NCBI GenBank assembly: GCA_002841695.1
Contig: PHAN01000004.1
Coordinates: 1-64,000 of the forward strand
Direction of reading: 5' to 3'
From: Elusimicrobia bacterium HGW-Elusimicrobia-1
Lineage (GTDB): Bacteria; Elusimicrobiota; Endomicrobiia; PHAN01
Length of the DNA stretch: 64,000 nt
Below are positions 18,001 through 26,315 of the stretch, piece by piece. The notes beneath the pieces are model-generated. The model did no database searches. It was not told the origin of the DNA and was given only the letters and a program-made list of their open reading frames with translations. How positions within the stretch are numbered: position 1 is the stretch's first letter; each line of letters begins with the position of its first letter. Made by a program: the position numbers and the translations under genes.

Positions 18001-19707
18001 CTTGATTCCCCGCTTGAGGCGTCGGGATCGCTGAACGCCACCGTTAAACTCTCCGGCTCGGCCGGAAATCCCGCGCTGGAGGCCCGCGCCGTCGTATACA
18101 GCGGTTCGGTATCGGGGATAATGTTCGACGAGGTCAGCGCGGAGGCCACCCTTAACGACGGCGTTCTCGACCTGGTTTCAGCCCGCGCGGTAAAGGCCAA
18201 CGCTTACCGGTTAAGCGCGGCCGGACGGCTTTACGTGGCTCCGCCCGCCGACAAAACCAGAAGACGCGGCGCGTCGCTTCGTAACGATTTTACGGTTACT
18301 CTTGATGACGGCCGACTTTCTTTTCTGGAAGCGTTCGATTTTGTCAAAAAAGCCGAAGGGCCCGTCACCGGACGTATGGAAATCCGCGGCACGCTTGACG
18401 AGCCGAAGCTTACCGGTTTTTTGAAAATTGAAAACGCCACGGCCGAGCTTTCCGCCTATCTTGCGAAAATCAATAATCTCAATCTCATCGCCACACTGAA
18501 AGAGAATGCTCTTACCGTCGAGAACTTTTCGGGGCGGTCGGGTTCGGGCAGATTTTTGCTGCAGGGCGCGGCGCGTATCGAAAACTTCGCTTTTGCCGAC
18601 GTGGATTTTACGTTTAAGAATACTACTTCCGTCGGAATAGACCTTTTTGTTCCCGAACTTCCCATACCCACGCAGTTTTCAAAGGAGACGGGAGCCAAGT
18701 TCGCGTCCTCCCATTCCAATGGTAAACCGAGATTTGAAATCAGTATAAAGGGCGATCCGCGATCCAAATTTACCCTCGGCGGATGGGTAAAACTCGACCA
18801 TACATATTTTTCGTATCCGCCGCCTCCGCCGCTCGTATCGGAAGATCCCGCGCGGCATATCCTTGAAAAACTGTATCTTGATCTGACGCTCCAGACGGGC
18901 GAAAATACCTGGTACGAAAATGAGCTGGTTTCTGTCAATATCGAAGGGTCTATGACGCTGAAGGGAAATTATTACGGGCCTTTCGTGACCGGTTCGGTGG
19001 AGTCCAAGCGGGGTTACATATCGTACATAGGCAACGAATTCCGTATACAAAGCGCGCGTTTCGAGGTCTCCGGCGCCGACGCCTATCTGGAGGGGTCGGC
19101 CTCAAAACAGATGGCCACCTCCAAGGGATACGACACGGTGCAAGTGATAATCGACCGTTCTCTCATCGGCCGGCTGCAACCCAGGTTCGTCTCATCGGAC
19201 GACCCGTCTTTGCCGTCGGAAAAAGTTTTCGCGCGTATTGTGGGCGGGGACAGCGAGAATATGACTCCGCAGGACCGCGATCTTATGCTGCGGCAGGGAC
19301 TTGTGCGGCTTCTGGATTCGTCTCTGGCCACTCCGTTTGCCAGGACGCTTTTAAGACGTTCGGGCGTTGTGGATATAATGAAAGTCAGTTATGCCCAGCC
19401 GACTGTCTCCGACCCCGACACCGCGCCGCGCGATTCGTCGGAGACATTGCCGGAGCTTCTCCGCGGAACAAAATACACATTTGAGAAGTACGTCTCCGAC
19501 GCGATGCTTCTGGGATACAGCGTAACGCTCGACGAATATCTCAATAAGCTCGATCTTAAACACGAGGTCGAAGTCGCGTATCGTATGAAGGGCAACGTTT
19601 TTCTGCGGGGCATTTATGAGTTGGACTCAAAATCGCTCATACGTCCGCCCGAGCGCAGGATAACCATAGAGCAGCAGTGGCGTTTCGGCTGGCCCAAGAA
19701 ACAATAG
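15031..19707 (+). CDS. tamB: TamB/DUF490-type translocation and assembly protein
   Basis: A very large (1558 aa) repetitive beta-rich protein with an N-terminal membrane anchor (about residues 4-21) and no catalytic motif. It ends in the DUF490/TamB domain (last about 350 residues, including the RIQSARFEVSGADAYLEGSA region). Such AsmA-like proteins bridge the inner and outer membranes and work in outer-membrane protein insertion or lipid transport. Start is GTG, overlapping the preceding small gene. No TamA/BamA gene adjoins it, so the partner is elsewhere. Confidence 0.88.
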   Translation: MKKKIFLAVLVAAAAPFFFFSVESDKLRAKMERMAASSGFAVKIGSAGFRLPASITLSDVSVEKNGTFLNIPRINISVSIVRFIAQDPFVVVSLKEPSFDIADFSWIPQESSPAGGLPLGLVKIENGSVRYEGAGITRARGDFSFRHSRVEGLLKADALSGRMVLRLTGKSGDVRAALNADNLKLPGSPAGAPPIKLSAKGRIDDDKITAHFKVSSGELKIRGEGDYRGGNYNFSAEWEGLSESYGAGSAEIKGDISGLRFAVKSPAANVDGFARFERGGVAVETSTAAIRFVSRDFSVDGEAAVKGFWASGGRSSAAASFSGRTAIKDAVGRLKIDAVQKGDSVRIDAALSPSGARAALSIDIGGGIEGTLSDGKKGRASLRGTFAPLDITFSADDWNAAAISSSAIPVAGRFGASGSLTGSGGEWLLAVRARAVDAVWNGFNLGSCSADITAGPKLLAVTDASLSGGRIKGYYKSVKGVSTELKAVADEADMGVLSLLARRRVAGRLTGRLEISTSGEKPPYGKADITVRGLAVDGRALGELKASGFLDGRDIAFDKFSLMGPDGSLSGGFSVIGSKVTGLFGFGAYAVAGNMKATGQISVSGRYKTIDDFSLSAQSKKMSLAGFMHGDAPLLITAHSDSSAYKISELRYGHLHARDITVKKTPAGELSGVVTLNDYPLSILSNDLKGSCRADGTLYGALSSPKLKVAYKADGVEFSTHVPAARLSGSGVYSDGVFRISESKVSQPRAQAVFGGSVTAENIDVSGKITASGISGIVAVDGLTSGPLAMNFGVTGKPSSPVVDISGEIADFSYGGAVADKIKLASRYDTGKISFSESSIRFGGNEIKILPGSSYDIGAGLYDIKLLVVSLRAGILSALGRLGVSGKIPTATSPAAGALRLDDFWIGGKKFTRSELLYEISDKRILLASPAGKSESFRAEAGFAADSVAARINYAGSAGDSAVINLDSRAGVLAADGNLVSFSVDTISSMLDSPLEASGSLNATVKLSGSAGNPALEARAVVYSGSVSGIMFDEVSAEATLNDGVLDLVSARAVKANAYRLSAAGRLYVAPPADKTRRRGASLRNDFTVTLDDGRLSFLEAFDFVKKAEGPVTGRMEIRGTLDEPKLTGFLKIENATAELSAYLAKINNLNLIATLKENALTVENFSGRSGSGRFLLQGAARIENFAFADVDFTFKNTTSVGIDLFVPELPIPTQFSKETGAKFASSHSNGKPRFEISIKGDPRSKFTLGGWVKLDHTYFSYPPPPPLVSEDPARHILEKLYLDLTLQTGENTWYENELVSVNIEGSMTLKGNYYGPFVTGSVESKRGYISYIGNEFRIQSARFEVSGADAYLEGSASKQMATSKGYDTVQVIIDRSLIGRLQPRFVSSDDPSLPSEKVFARIVGGDSENMTPQDRDLMLRQGLVRLLDSSLATPFARTLLRRSGVVDIMKVSYAQPTVSDPDTAPRDSSETLPELLRGTKYTFEKYVSDAMLLGYSVTLDEYLNKLDLKHEVEVAYRMKGNVFLRGIYELDSKSLIRPPERRITIEQQWRFGWPKKQ

Positions 19708-19739
19708 CGGTTTTTTGCGCCCCGCGCTTTTTAATTTTG

Positions 19740-19745
19740 TATAAT
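19740..19745 (+). promoter_or_regulatory. -10 element just upstream of the HNH gene
   Basis: TATAAT lies 8 nt before the ATG at 19754 and is preceded by TTTTG, as at secA. No Shine-Dalgarno and no -35 are visible, so a leaderless transcript is possible. Confidence 0.5.
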
Positions 19746-19753
19746 CAAAAACC

Positions 19754-20353
19754 ATGTCCGAAGTGCTCGTCTTGAACAGGAACTATTACGCCATACAAAT
19801 AACCTCATGGCAGCGCGCCATCGGGTTGCTTTACGTGGAACACGCCGAAGTCGTCGACGAGGAATACCGCACTTACGATTTTAAGGATTGGCTGGAAATT
19901 TCCAGGATGATGGGAAACGGCGCTTCGAGTTTTGTGCGGACGCCTTCTTTCAGAATAGCCATACCCGAAGTCATAGCCCTCAAATTCTACGACAAGCTGC
20001 CGTCATCCGAAGTAAAGTTCACCCGCAAAAATATCTACGAGCATTATGCGCATAAGTGCTGCTACTGCGGCAAAAAATTTCCCACCAGCGGGTTAAACCT
20101 CGACCACGTCATACCCCGCTCCCGCGGCGGCAGGACGTCGTGGGATAATATAGTCACGTCGTGCGTTCGCTGTAATATAAAAAAAGGCAGCCGTTTTCCG
20201 GCCGAGGCAGGGATGAAGCTGCTTGTGCCGCCCTCAAAACCCAGATGGTCGGGAGCGCTCTCGCTGGCGATACGCGCCAACGTAAAAATAAAAACTTCGT
20301 GGCAGAAGTTCGTAGACAACGTTTACTGGAATATAGAGCTTGATAGGGATTGA
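19754..20353 (+). CDS. HNH endonuclease family protein
   Basis: A 199-residue protein whose residues 100-145 form an HNH zinc nuclease module. Two CxxC pairs (C102/C105 and C137/C140) bracket LDHVIPRSRGG with His118, and Asn132 lies in SWDNIVT. The N-terminal 90 residues (SEVLVLNRNYYAIQI...) are typical of a widespread group of chromosomally encoded HNH proteins of unknown physiological role. It is not phage-associated here and stands alone between tamB and trpB2. Confidence 0.9.
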   Translation: MSEVLVLNRNYYAIQITSWQRAIGLLYVEHAEVVDEEYRTYDFKDWLEISRMMGNGASSFVRTPSFRIAIPEVIALKFYDKLPSSEVKFTRKNIYEHYAHKCCYCGKKFPTSGLNLDHVIPRSRGGRTSWDNIVTSCVRCNIKKGSRFPAEAGMKLLVPPSKPRWSGALSLAIRANVKIKTSWQKFVDNVYWNIELDRD

Positions 20354-20396
20354 TCGACAATAATAAAATGCCCTGATTCGAGGCGCGGAGGAAATT

Positions 20397-21755
20397 GTGG
20401 ACGAAACTAAAATTATTCTGAGTGAAAAACAAATCCCCGAGAAGTGGTACAACATCCAGGCCGACCTTCCGGAGCCGCTGCCGCCGGTGCTTCACCCCGG
20501 CACGCGCAAGCCGATAGGCCCGGCCGATCTGGCTCCGCTTTTTCCTATGGAACTCATCAAGCAGGAGGTCTCTACGGAAAAATGGGTGGCAATCCCCGAC
20601 GAGGTAAGAGAGATTTACCGTTTATGGAGACCTTCGCCTCTGATTCGCGCCCGTCGTCTCGAAAAAGTTCTGGGCACTCCGGCGAAAATTTATTATAAAT
20701 ACGAAGGCGCCAGCCCCGCGGGTTCGCACAAATTAAATACCGCTCTGGCTCAGGCGTACTATAACAAGAAAGAAGGCGTAACGCGGCTTTCTACCGAGAC
20801 GGGCGCGGGACAGTGGGGCAGCGCGCTGAGTATAGCGGCGTCATTTTTCGGCCTGAAGTGCACCGTCTATATGGTAAAGGTAAGCTACAATCAAAAACCC
20901 TACCGCAAAATAATGATACAGTCGTTCGGAGCGGAGGTATTCGCCAGCCCGTCGGACAGGACAGAATCCGGCCGTAAAATTCTGGCCGAGCATCCCGATA
21001 CGTCCGGCTCGCTGGGTATAGCCATTTCGGAGGCCGTGGAAGACGCCGCCAGGCACGGCGACGTAAAATACGCCCTCGGCAGCGTTCTTAACCACGTGCT
21101 TCTGCACCAGACGGTCATCGGTCTGGAGGCGCAGAAGCAAATGGAAATCGCGCAGGATTATCCCGATGTCGTCATAGGATGCGTCGGCGGCGGATCGAAT
21201 TTCGCCGGCCTGGCGTTTCCCTTTGTCGCGGACAAAATTTCCGGCAAAGCGAAAAATATCCGCCTGGTGGCCGTGGAGCCGTCGGCGTGTCCCACGCTTA
21301 CCAGGGGCGCTTACGCTTACGACTTCGGCGATACGGCGGGACTTACGCCTCTCATAAAGATGTTCACTCTCGGCCACGCGTTTGTGCCGTCGGGGATACA
21401 CGCCGGCGGATTGAGATATCACGGTATGGCGCCGCTGGTCAGCCATCTGCACAAATTAAAACTCATCGAAGCCGTGGCTTATTCTCAGAACCCCGTCTTT
21501 GAGGCGGCTCTGATTTTTGCCAGGTCCGAAGGCATAATTCCCGCGCCGGAAGCGGCGCACGCCGTCAAATGCGCGGTGGATGAGGCGCTGGCCGCCAAAA
21601 AATCCGGAGAAAAAAAGACCATTCTTTTCAATCTTTCCGGCCACGGACACTTCGATATGGCCGCTTACGACGATTATCTCGCGGGCAAACTCAAGGATAT
21701 AGCGTTTTCCGACGACGAAATGCAGAAAGCGCTTAAAGACCTTCCGCGTATTTGA
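20397..21755 (+). CDS. trpB: Tryptophan synthase beta-like protein, TrpB2 type
   Basis: PLP enzyme of fold type II, 452 residues, longer than the usual TrpB1 (about 400) and with the extended N-terminal region of TrpB2. The PLP lysine is Lys112 in [22 protein letters not shown] and the glycine-rich GCVGGGSNF phosphate loop are present. It makes tryptophan from indole and serine. No trpA or other trp genes lie nearby, which is common for TrpB2, thought to salvage free indole. GTG start with GGAGG 6-10 nt upstream. Confidence 0.92.
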   Translation: MDETKIILSEKQIPEKWYNIQADLPEPLPPVLHPGTRKPIGPADLAPLFPMELIKQEVSTEKWVAIPDEVREIYRLWRPSPLIRARRLEKVLGTPAKIYYKYEGASPAGSHKLNTALAQAYYNKKEGVTRLSTETGAGQWGSALSIAASFFGLKCTVYMVKVSYNQKPYRKIMIQSFGAEVFASPSDRTESGRKILAEHPDTSGSLGIAISEAVEDAARHGDVKYALGSVLNHVLLHQTVIGLEAQKQMEIAQDYPDVVIGCVGGGSNFAGLAFPFVADKISGKAKNIRLVAVEPSACPTLTRGAYAYDFGDTAGLTPLIKMFTLGHAFVPSGIHAGGLRYHGMAPLVSHLHKLKLIEAVAYSQNPVFEAALIFARSEGIIPAPEAAHAVKCAVDEALAAKKSGEKKTILFNLSGHGHFDMAAYDDYLAGKLKDIAFSDDEMQKALKDLPRI

Positions 21756-21795
21756 CGTACCCGCCCAAAGGCGAAAGAGATAAAGCGTAAAGCGT

Positions 21796-21855
21796 GAATC
21801 GTGAAGTGTGAAGAGTCAAAAGAAAACTACTCTTCAACCTTTCCGCTTCACGTCT
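21796..21855 (+). repeat. Imperfect inverted repeat after trpB2
   Basis: TGAAGAGT (21809-21816) pairs with ACTCTTCA (21829-21836). Flanking CGTGAAG and CGCTTCACG segments extend the pairing imperfectly, and a short T-rich stretch follows. It may be a terminator or a decayed dispersed repeat. Direct GTGAA-type heptamers precede it. Confidence 0.55.
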
Positions 21856-21903
21856 TTTGTTGCGAAGTTGTTACGAGCGGTTTGCGGCAAAGAACTCCGA
21901 CAT

Positions 21904-22761
21904 ATGTTTGAAATTCTGAGCAAAAAAACTCTGGCCGACGGCATCCGCAGGATTGTCGTCAACGCTCCTTACGCGGCCCGCAAAGCTCGCGCCGGGCAGT
22001 TCGTCGTGATAATGCTTTCCGAGTACGGCGAAAGAATTCCCTTGACCATAGTGGAAACCGACGGCGATTCGCTGACGTTGATTTTTCAGGAAGCGGGCAA
22101 AACCACCATGGAACTCGGGGCGCTTAAAACCGGCGACAAGCTTGCCGATGTTTTGGGCCCGCTGGGGCAACCCACGGTTATAGAGGACTTCGGCAGGGTC
22201 ATTACCGTCGGAGGGGGAGTCGGAGTGGCGGAGGTTTATCCGGTATCGAAGGCGCTTAAAGCCGCCGGCAACCGCGTAGTTTCCGTGATAGGCGCGCGCT
22301 CAAAAAATCTGCTCATACTCGAAAAGGAAATGCGGGCCGTAACCGATAATCTCTACGTTGCCACCGACGACGGTTCGTACGGAATCAAAGGAAACGTGGG
22401 CGACATTTTAAAAGACCTGATAGTAAACATCCGCCCCGATTTGGTCTACGCCATAGGGCCTGTCCCGATGATGCGGGCGGTGTCCGATATTACCAAAGTG
22501 CACGATGTTAAAACTCTCGTCAGCTTGAATCCCATTATGGTCGACGGCACGGGGATGTGCGGCGCCTGCAGGATAAATGTGGGCGGGCAAACCAGATTTT
22601 CGTGCGTGGACGGTCCGGAGTTCGACGCGCACGAGGTCGATTGGGACGAACTTTCGATGCGGCTGCGACTGTTCAAAATCGAGGAAGCCCGCTCGATTGA
22701 CCACTATTGCCGTCTCAAAGCGCTTAAAACATCCAGGGAAAAGAACGTAAGCATAGAGTGA
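21904..22761 (+). CDS. nfnA: NfnA-type ferredoxin:NADP oxidoreductase small subunit (SudB-like)
   Basis: FAD- and [2Fe-2S]-containing subunit of the electron-bifurcating NADH-dependent reduced ferredoxin:NADP+ oxidoreductase, also called sulfide dehydrogenase subunit B. The roughly 285-residue protein has an N-terminal flavin domain, a nucleotide-binding domain (ITVGGGVGVAE) and the C-terminal cluster motif GMCGACRI...FSCVDGPEFD. A longer open frame starts upstream, inside the hairpin region. ATG 21904 begins at MFEILSKK, where the family begins. nfnB follows 7 bp later. Confidence 0.9.
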   Translation: MFEILSKKTLADGIRRIVVNAPYAARKARAGQFVVIMLSEYGERIPLTIVETDGDSLTLIFQEAGKTTMELGALKTGDKLADVLGPLGQPTVIEDFGRVITVGGGVGVAEVYPVSKALKAAGNRVVSVIGARSKNLLILEKEMRAVTDNLYVATDDGSYGIKGNVGDILKDLIVNIRPDLVYAIGPVPMMRAVSDITKVHDVKTLVSLNPIMVDGTGMCGACRINVGGQTRFSCVDGPEFDAHEVDWDELSMRLRLFKIEEARSIDHYCRLKALKTSREKNVSIE

Positions 22762-22768
22762 ACCGACG

Positions 22769-24148
22769 ATGAAACGAGTAGAAATGAAGGAGCGCGCCCC
22801 GCTTGAGCGCGCGAAGGACTTTAACCCCGTCACACTCGGGTACACCAAAGAGGAAGCCGTAAAAGAGGCGTCCAGGTGCATCCAGTGCAAAAACCCTCTG
22901 TGCGTCGAAGGGTGTCCCGTCGGTATACGAATTCCCGAGTTCATAAAAAAACTCTCGGAAGACGACTTCGCCGGAGCCGTTCGAGTGCTCAAAGACACAA
23001 ATGATTTGCCGGCGATATGCGGCCGCGTCTGCCCGCAGGAGACCCAGTGCGAAGCGCGCTGTATCATAGGCAAAAAAGGCCAGCCGGTCGCCATAGGCGA
23101 CCTTGAGCGTTTCGTCGGGGATTGGGCGATAGGCGCGGGAATGTCCGCCGGCGAAAGCGTTTCCAAACAAAAGAGACCCAAAGGCCGCAAGGCAGCCATA
23201 ATAGGTTCCGGACCCGCGGGATTGACTTGCGCCGGCAATCTGGCTAAGGCGGGACTGGACGTAACGGTGTTTGAATCGCTCCATCTTTTCGGAGGGGTAT
23301 TGCGTTACGGGATACCCGAATTCCGTCTGCCGGGCAGGATAATAGAATCGGAATTAAGATACCTGAAGTCGCTGGGCATAAACTTTGTTTCAAACGTCCT
23401 CGTCGGAAGAACTCTTACCATAGACGAGATAATGAAAGAGTACGGCCTTATCTTCATCGGTACGGGCGCGGGGCTGCCGAATTTTCTGGGCGTTCCCGGC
23501 GAAAATTTCAATCACATATATTCCGCCAACGAGTTTCTCGTGCGGTTGAATATGATGCACGCGTTCGATTTTCCGCAATACGATACTCCGATTTACATAG
23601 GCAAGAAAGTCGTGGTGGTGGGAGGGGGAAACACCGCCATGGATGCGGCCCGCTCCGCGCTGCGGCTCGGCGCCGAGGAAGTAACGCTCGTTTATCGCAG
23701 GTCGGAAAATGAAATGCTTGCCCGCCGTGTCGAAATCGCGCACGCGCGGGAAGAGGGCGTAAAGTTTATGCTTTTGACGCAACCCGTTGAATTTCTGGGC
23801 AACGAAAAGGGCTTCGTCCGCGCGATGGAATGCGTTAAAATGGAACTTTGCCGGCCCGACGACGCCGGACGATGTTCCGTAAAACCCGTCGCGGGATCCA
23901 ACTTCATAATTCCGGTCGATATGGTAATCGTGGCGGTGGGGCTGCTGCCAAATCCCGTGGTTCCGTCTCTTACGCCGGAGCTTAAAACCGACGGGCACGG
24001 CTATCTTGTCGTGGATTCCGATTTAATGACCGCCGTGCCGGGCATCTTCGCGGGCGGAGATATCGTCGGTGGAGACACGGTGATAGAGGCCATGGGCATG
24101 GCCAAGAAAGCGTCGGAAGCGATGCTCAGGTATGCGGCCGATAAGTAG
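22769..24148 (+). CDS. nfnB: NfnB-type large subunit (SudA-like, GltD family)
   Basis: Partner of NfnA; the complex couples NADPH, NADH and ferredoxin pools. The 459-residue protein has two N-terminal [4Fe-4S] cysteine sets (CIQCKNPLCVEGCP and ICGRVCPQETQCEARC), an FAD-binding IIGSGPAGLTCAGN loop and an NADP-binding VVVGGGNTAMDAARSA loop. GltD and PreT share this fold; the adjacent nfnA makes Nfn the best call. In a fermentative anaerobe it would supply NADPH or reduced ferredoxin. Confidence 0.9.
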   Translation: MKRVEMKERAPLERAKDFNPVTLGYTKEEAVKEASRCIQCKNPLCVEGCPVGIRIPEFIKKLSEDDFAGAVRVLKDTNDLPAICGRVCPQETQCEARCIIGKKGQPVAIGDLERFVGDWAIGAGMSAGESVSKQKRPKGRKAAIIGSGPAGLTCAGNLAKAGLDVTVFESLHLFGGVLRYGIPEFRLPGRIIESELRYLKSLGINFVSNVLVGRTLTIDEIMKEYGLIFIGTGAGLPNFLGVPGENFNHIYSANEFLVRLNMMHAFDFPQYDTPIYIGKKVVVVGGGNTAMDAARSALRLGAEEVTLVYRRSENEMLARRVEIAHAREEGVKFMLLTQPVEFLGNEKGFVRAMECVKMELCRPDDAGRCSVKPVAGSNFIIPVDMVIVAVGLLPNPVVPSLTPELKTDGHGYLVVDSDLMTAVPGIFAGGDIVGGDTVIEAMGMAKKASEAMLRYAADK

Positions 24149-24155
24149 GATAAAA

Positions 24156-24596
24156 ATGAAAAAAATAAAAAACGCCGCGGCGGATCGTCTTGTCCGTTTC
24201 AGCGTATCGCTGGAACAAAAACTGCTCAATGTCCTCGACTCGCACGTGCGTTCAATGAACTATCCCACGCGTTCCGAGGCGCTCAGGGATTTGATAAAAG
24301 AAATTGCGGTGGACAAGGAATGGACGGGGGGGGCTCGCGTGGCCGCCGTAGCCACGATAGTGTACGACCATCACAGGCATGCCGTCGTCGATAAACTGCT
24401 TGAAATACAACACGACGCGGGCGACGTTATAATATCGTCGCAGCACGTGCATCTTGACTGCGACAACTGTCTTGAAATAATCGCCGTGCGCGGACCCGCG
24501 TCAAAAATAAAAGATTTTTTCCGTCGTCTTAAAACCATCAAGGGCATAAAGCACGCGTCTTTGAGCAGAGCCACCCTGGGCTCGCAAATTCCCTGA
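24156..24596 (+). CDS. nikR: Nickel-responsive regulator NikR
   Basis: Ribbon-helix-helix repressor of about 146 residues. The N-terminal DNA-binding RHH (LVRFSVSLEQKLLNVLD...) is followed by an ACT-like nickel domain with the ligand set EIQH, HVH and C in CDNCLEI. In other bacteria NikR represses nickel uptake genes; no nickel transporter lies nearby, so its target is elsewhere. ATG 24156 (MKKIKN) is chosen. It is the last plus-strand gene before the repeat island. Confidence 0.92.
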   Translation: MKKIKNAAADRLVRFSVSLEQKLLNVLDSHVRSMNYPTRSEALRDLIKEIAVDKEWTGGARVAAVATIVYDHHRHAVVDKLLEIQHDAGDVIISSQHVHLDCDNCLEIIAVRGPASKIKDFFRRLKTIKGIKHASLSRATLGSQIP

Positions 24597-24622
24597 AGAT
24601 ATCGTAATTGTAATTCCGGATT

Positions 24623-24847
24623 GTTGAAAAAGCCCAACAGTGTCACCCTGAACCTTTCGCCTTCTGTCATCCTGAGCGTAGCGAAGGATCTCGTCCTACT
24701 CAGGGCAGGCTCCGTGAAGGGTCTCGTTTGTCGTGACGCCGCCGAAGGACCCAGAATGACGCCGCCGAAGGACCCAGAATGACGCCGCCGAAGGACCCAG
24801 AATGACATCGCGAAGGACTCAGAATGACTAAACAAGGGTTTTTCAAC
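24623..24847. repeat. MITE-like element A, copy 1 (TTGAAAAA inverted ends)
   Basis: The left end GTTGAAAAAGCCC and right end GGGTTTTTCAAC are near-perfect inverted repeats bounding about 225 bp with no credible gene. A second copy with the same ends lies at 40281-40476. The interior holds GTCATCCTGAGCG-type repeat sequence and a 23-bp tandem array. Confidence 0.65.
24735..24825. repeat. Tandem array of a 23-bp unit
   Basis: Three identical 23-bp units start at 24735, 24758 and 24781 (each GACGCCGCCGAAGGACCCAG plus AAT). A diverged 22-bp fourth unit starts at 24804. There are no spacers, so it is not CRISPR. Confidence 0.95.
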
Positions 24848-24892
24848 GGCCTCAATATCTGACAACAGCCGTCCCCGCCTAATTCCCCGCCC

Positions 24893-25167
24893 ACCGATGC
24901 TTCACTAAATAATGGATACATCGGAGGCGCGATTTTCAAGACGGATGCAAGGCGCGACGACGAAGGCGTATCCTCTGTGATACGTCGAGGAGGAGCAACG
25001 CGGCAGACGCTTGAAAGGCGCGCCTCCCCGAAGGGGCCGGCCGTTTTTGGGCTGCGACTTCGTTGCTCGTCGCTTGTGTAGCGCTGCGGCTACACCGCGC
25101 TCCTCGCTCCTTGTCTCGCTCCAAAACCGGCTCGGCCGCTGTATTCATTATTTAGTGAAGCATCGGT
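24893..25167. mobile_element. 275-bp non-coding element with perfect 22-bp terminal inverted repeats
   Basis: 24893-24914 and 25146-25167 are exact reverse complements (outer end ACCGATGCTTCAC...). The GC-rich interior contains many short palindromes and no gene of its own. It abuts and enters the 3' end of wecB, supplying that gene's last codons. It looks like a non-autonomous MITE; no transposase is in the window. Confidence 0.75.
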
Positions 25168-26313
25168 AAAGTCCGCCGGTCTTTTCTTTCTTAATCCGAA
25201 ATAATATTCGATTGCGTCGAGAGTTCTTGCCGCCGCGCGTCCGTCGCCGTAAGGGCTTGCGCCGCGCGACATCGAGGCGTAGAGTTTTTTGTCCGATGCC
25301 AGACGTTTCATCGCCCCGCTCACGCCTTGATAGCCGTTGCCGGCAATAATGACCGCGCCGGCGGCCACGGCCTCCGGTCTTTCGGAAATATTCCGCAGCA
25401 CAATCACCGGCTTTTTCAAAAAAGGCGCCTCTTCCTGAATTCCTCCCGAATCCGTCAGAACGAAATACGCTCCCGACATCAATTCGACCAGGGTGAAATA
25501 ATCCACAGGTTCGATGAGGCGGATATTTTTGGAACCCCCGAGAATCTTTTTGGCGGCCGGGAGTATGTTCGGATTAGGATGAACGGGGTAGACGACCCGT
25601 ATCCCGGAGTCGTTTGCAAAATCCCGCACGGCCGCGAAAATCTCGCGCAGCGGCCTGCCGAAATTCTCCCGCCGGTGGCAGGTCATAAGAACGAACTTCC
25701 CGGTGATATCCGGCAACAGCGAAGGCCGCTTTGATTTTTTCACCAGGGTCGCGGCCGTTTTCAGAGCGTCGATGACCGTGTTGCCGGTGGTGAAGATGCC
25801 GCGCGCGGCGATATTCTCCGCGAGCAGGGCATTTTTTGAGGCCTTCGTCGGAGCAAAGTGCAGTTCGCAAACGGCGTCGGTGAGACGTCGGTTCATCTCT
25901 TCCGGAAACGGCTGATAAATATTCCGCGTTCTTAAACCCGCTTCGACGTGGCCCGCGGGAATTCTGCGATAGTATGCCGCCAGAGTTGCCGCCAGAGTCG
26001 TGGTGGTATCGCCGTGCACGAGCACAAGGTCGGGTTTTTCCGCGTCCATAACTTTACCCGAGCGTTCCAGAACCGCCGTGGTTATATGCGTAAGGGATTG
26101 CGAGTCCTGCATTATGTCGAGGTCATAATCCGATTTGATCCCGAAGACCTTCATGGCGTCGTCAAGCATACGGCGATGCTGCGCTGTCACGCATATTACG
26201 CTTGAAAATCTATTTTTCCGTCGGGCAAGTTCGAGCGCTACCGGCGCCATTTTAATGGCTTCCGGACGGGTGCCGAACACGGACAATATTTTTATCCTGG
26301 CCTTGCGCGGCAT
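25090..26313 (-). CDS. wecB: UDP-N-acetylglucosamine 2-epimerase (non-hydrolysing)
   Basis: Interconverts UDP-GlcNAc and UDP-ManNAc for surface polysaccharide synthesis. The core has the family opening ILSVFGTRPEAIKMAPV, VHGDTTTTLAATLAAYY, GHVEAGLRT and SDSGGIQEEAPFLKKPV. ATG at 26313 has AAGGAAAT upstream; the 61-codon upstream extension lies inside the preceding gene and is rejected. After FGLRKKRPADF the last roughly 27 codons (TDASLNNEYS...) are read from the inverted-repeat element, so the natural C terminus has been replaced. The enzyme core is complete, so activity may be kept. Confidence 0.9.
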   Translation of the reverse strand: MPRKARIKILSVFGTRPEAIKMAPVALELARRKNRFSSVICVTAQHRRMLDDAMKVFGIKSDYDLDIMQDSQSLTHITTAVLERSGKVMDAEKPDLVLVHGDTTTTLAATLAAYYRRIPAGHVEAGLRTRNIYQPFPEEMNRRLTDAVCELHFAPTKASKNALLAENIAARGIFTTGNTVIDALKTAATLVKKSKRPSLLPDITGKFVLMTCHRRENFGRPLREIFAAVRDFANDSGIRVVYPVHPNPNILPAAKKILGGSKNIRLIEPVDYFTLVELMSGAYFVLTDSGGIQEEAPFLKKPVIVLRNISERPEAVAAGAVIIAGNGYQGVSGAMKRLASDKKLYASMSRGASPYGDGRAAARTLDAIEYYFGLRKKRPADFTDASLNNEYSGRAGFGARQGARSAV

Positions 26314-26315
26314 AT

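Noticed and set aside
19706-19732. Intrinsic terminator between tamB and the HNH gene
   Set aside because: GCGC/GCGC stem is only 4 bp; the T run is suggestive but the structure is too weak to call.
24735-24825. CRISPR array
   Set aside because: Units are directly adjacent with no spacers and no cas genes are nearby.
24371-25148. Several short ORFs in the repeat island on the minus strand
   Set aside because: They translate tandem and palindromic repeats and have no start signals or protein-like composition.
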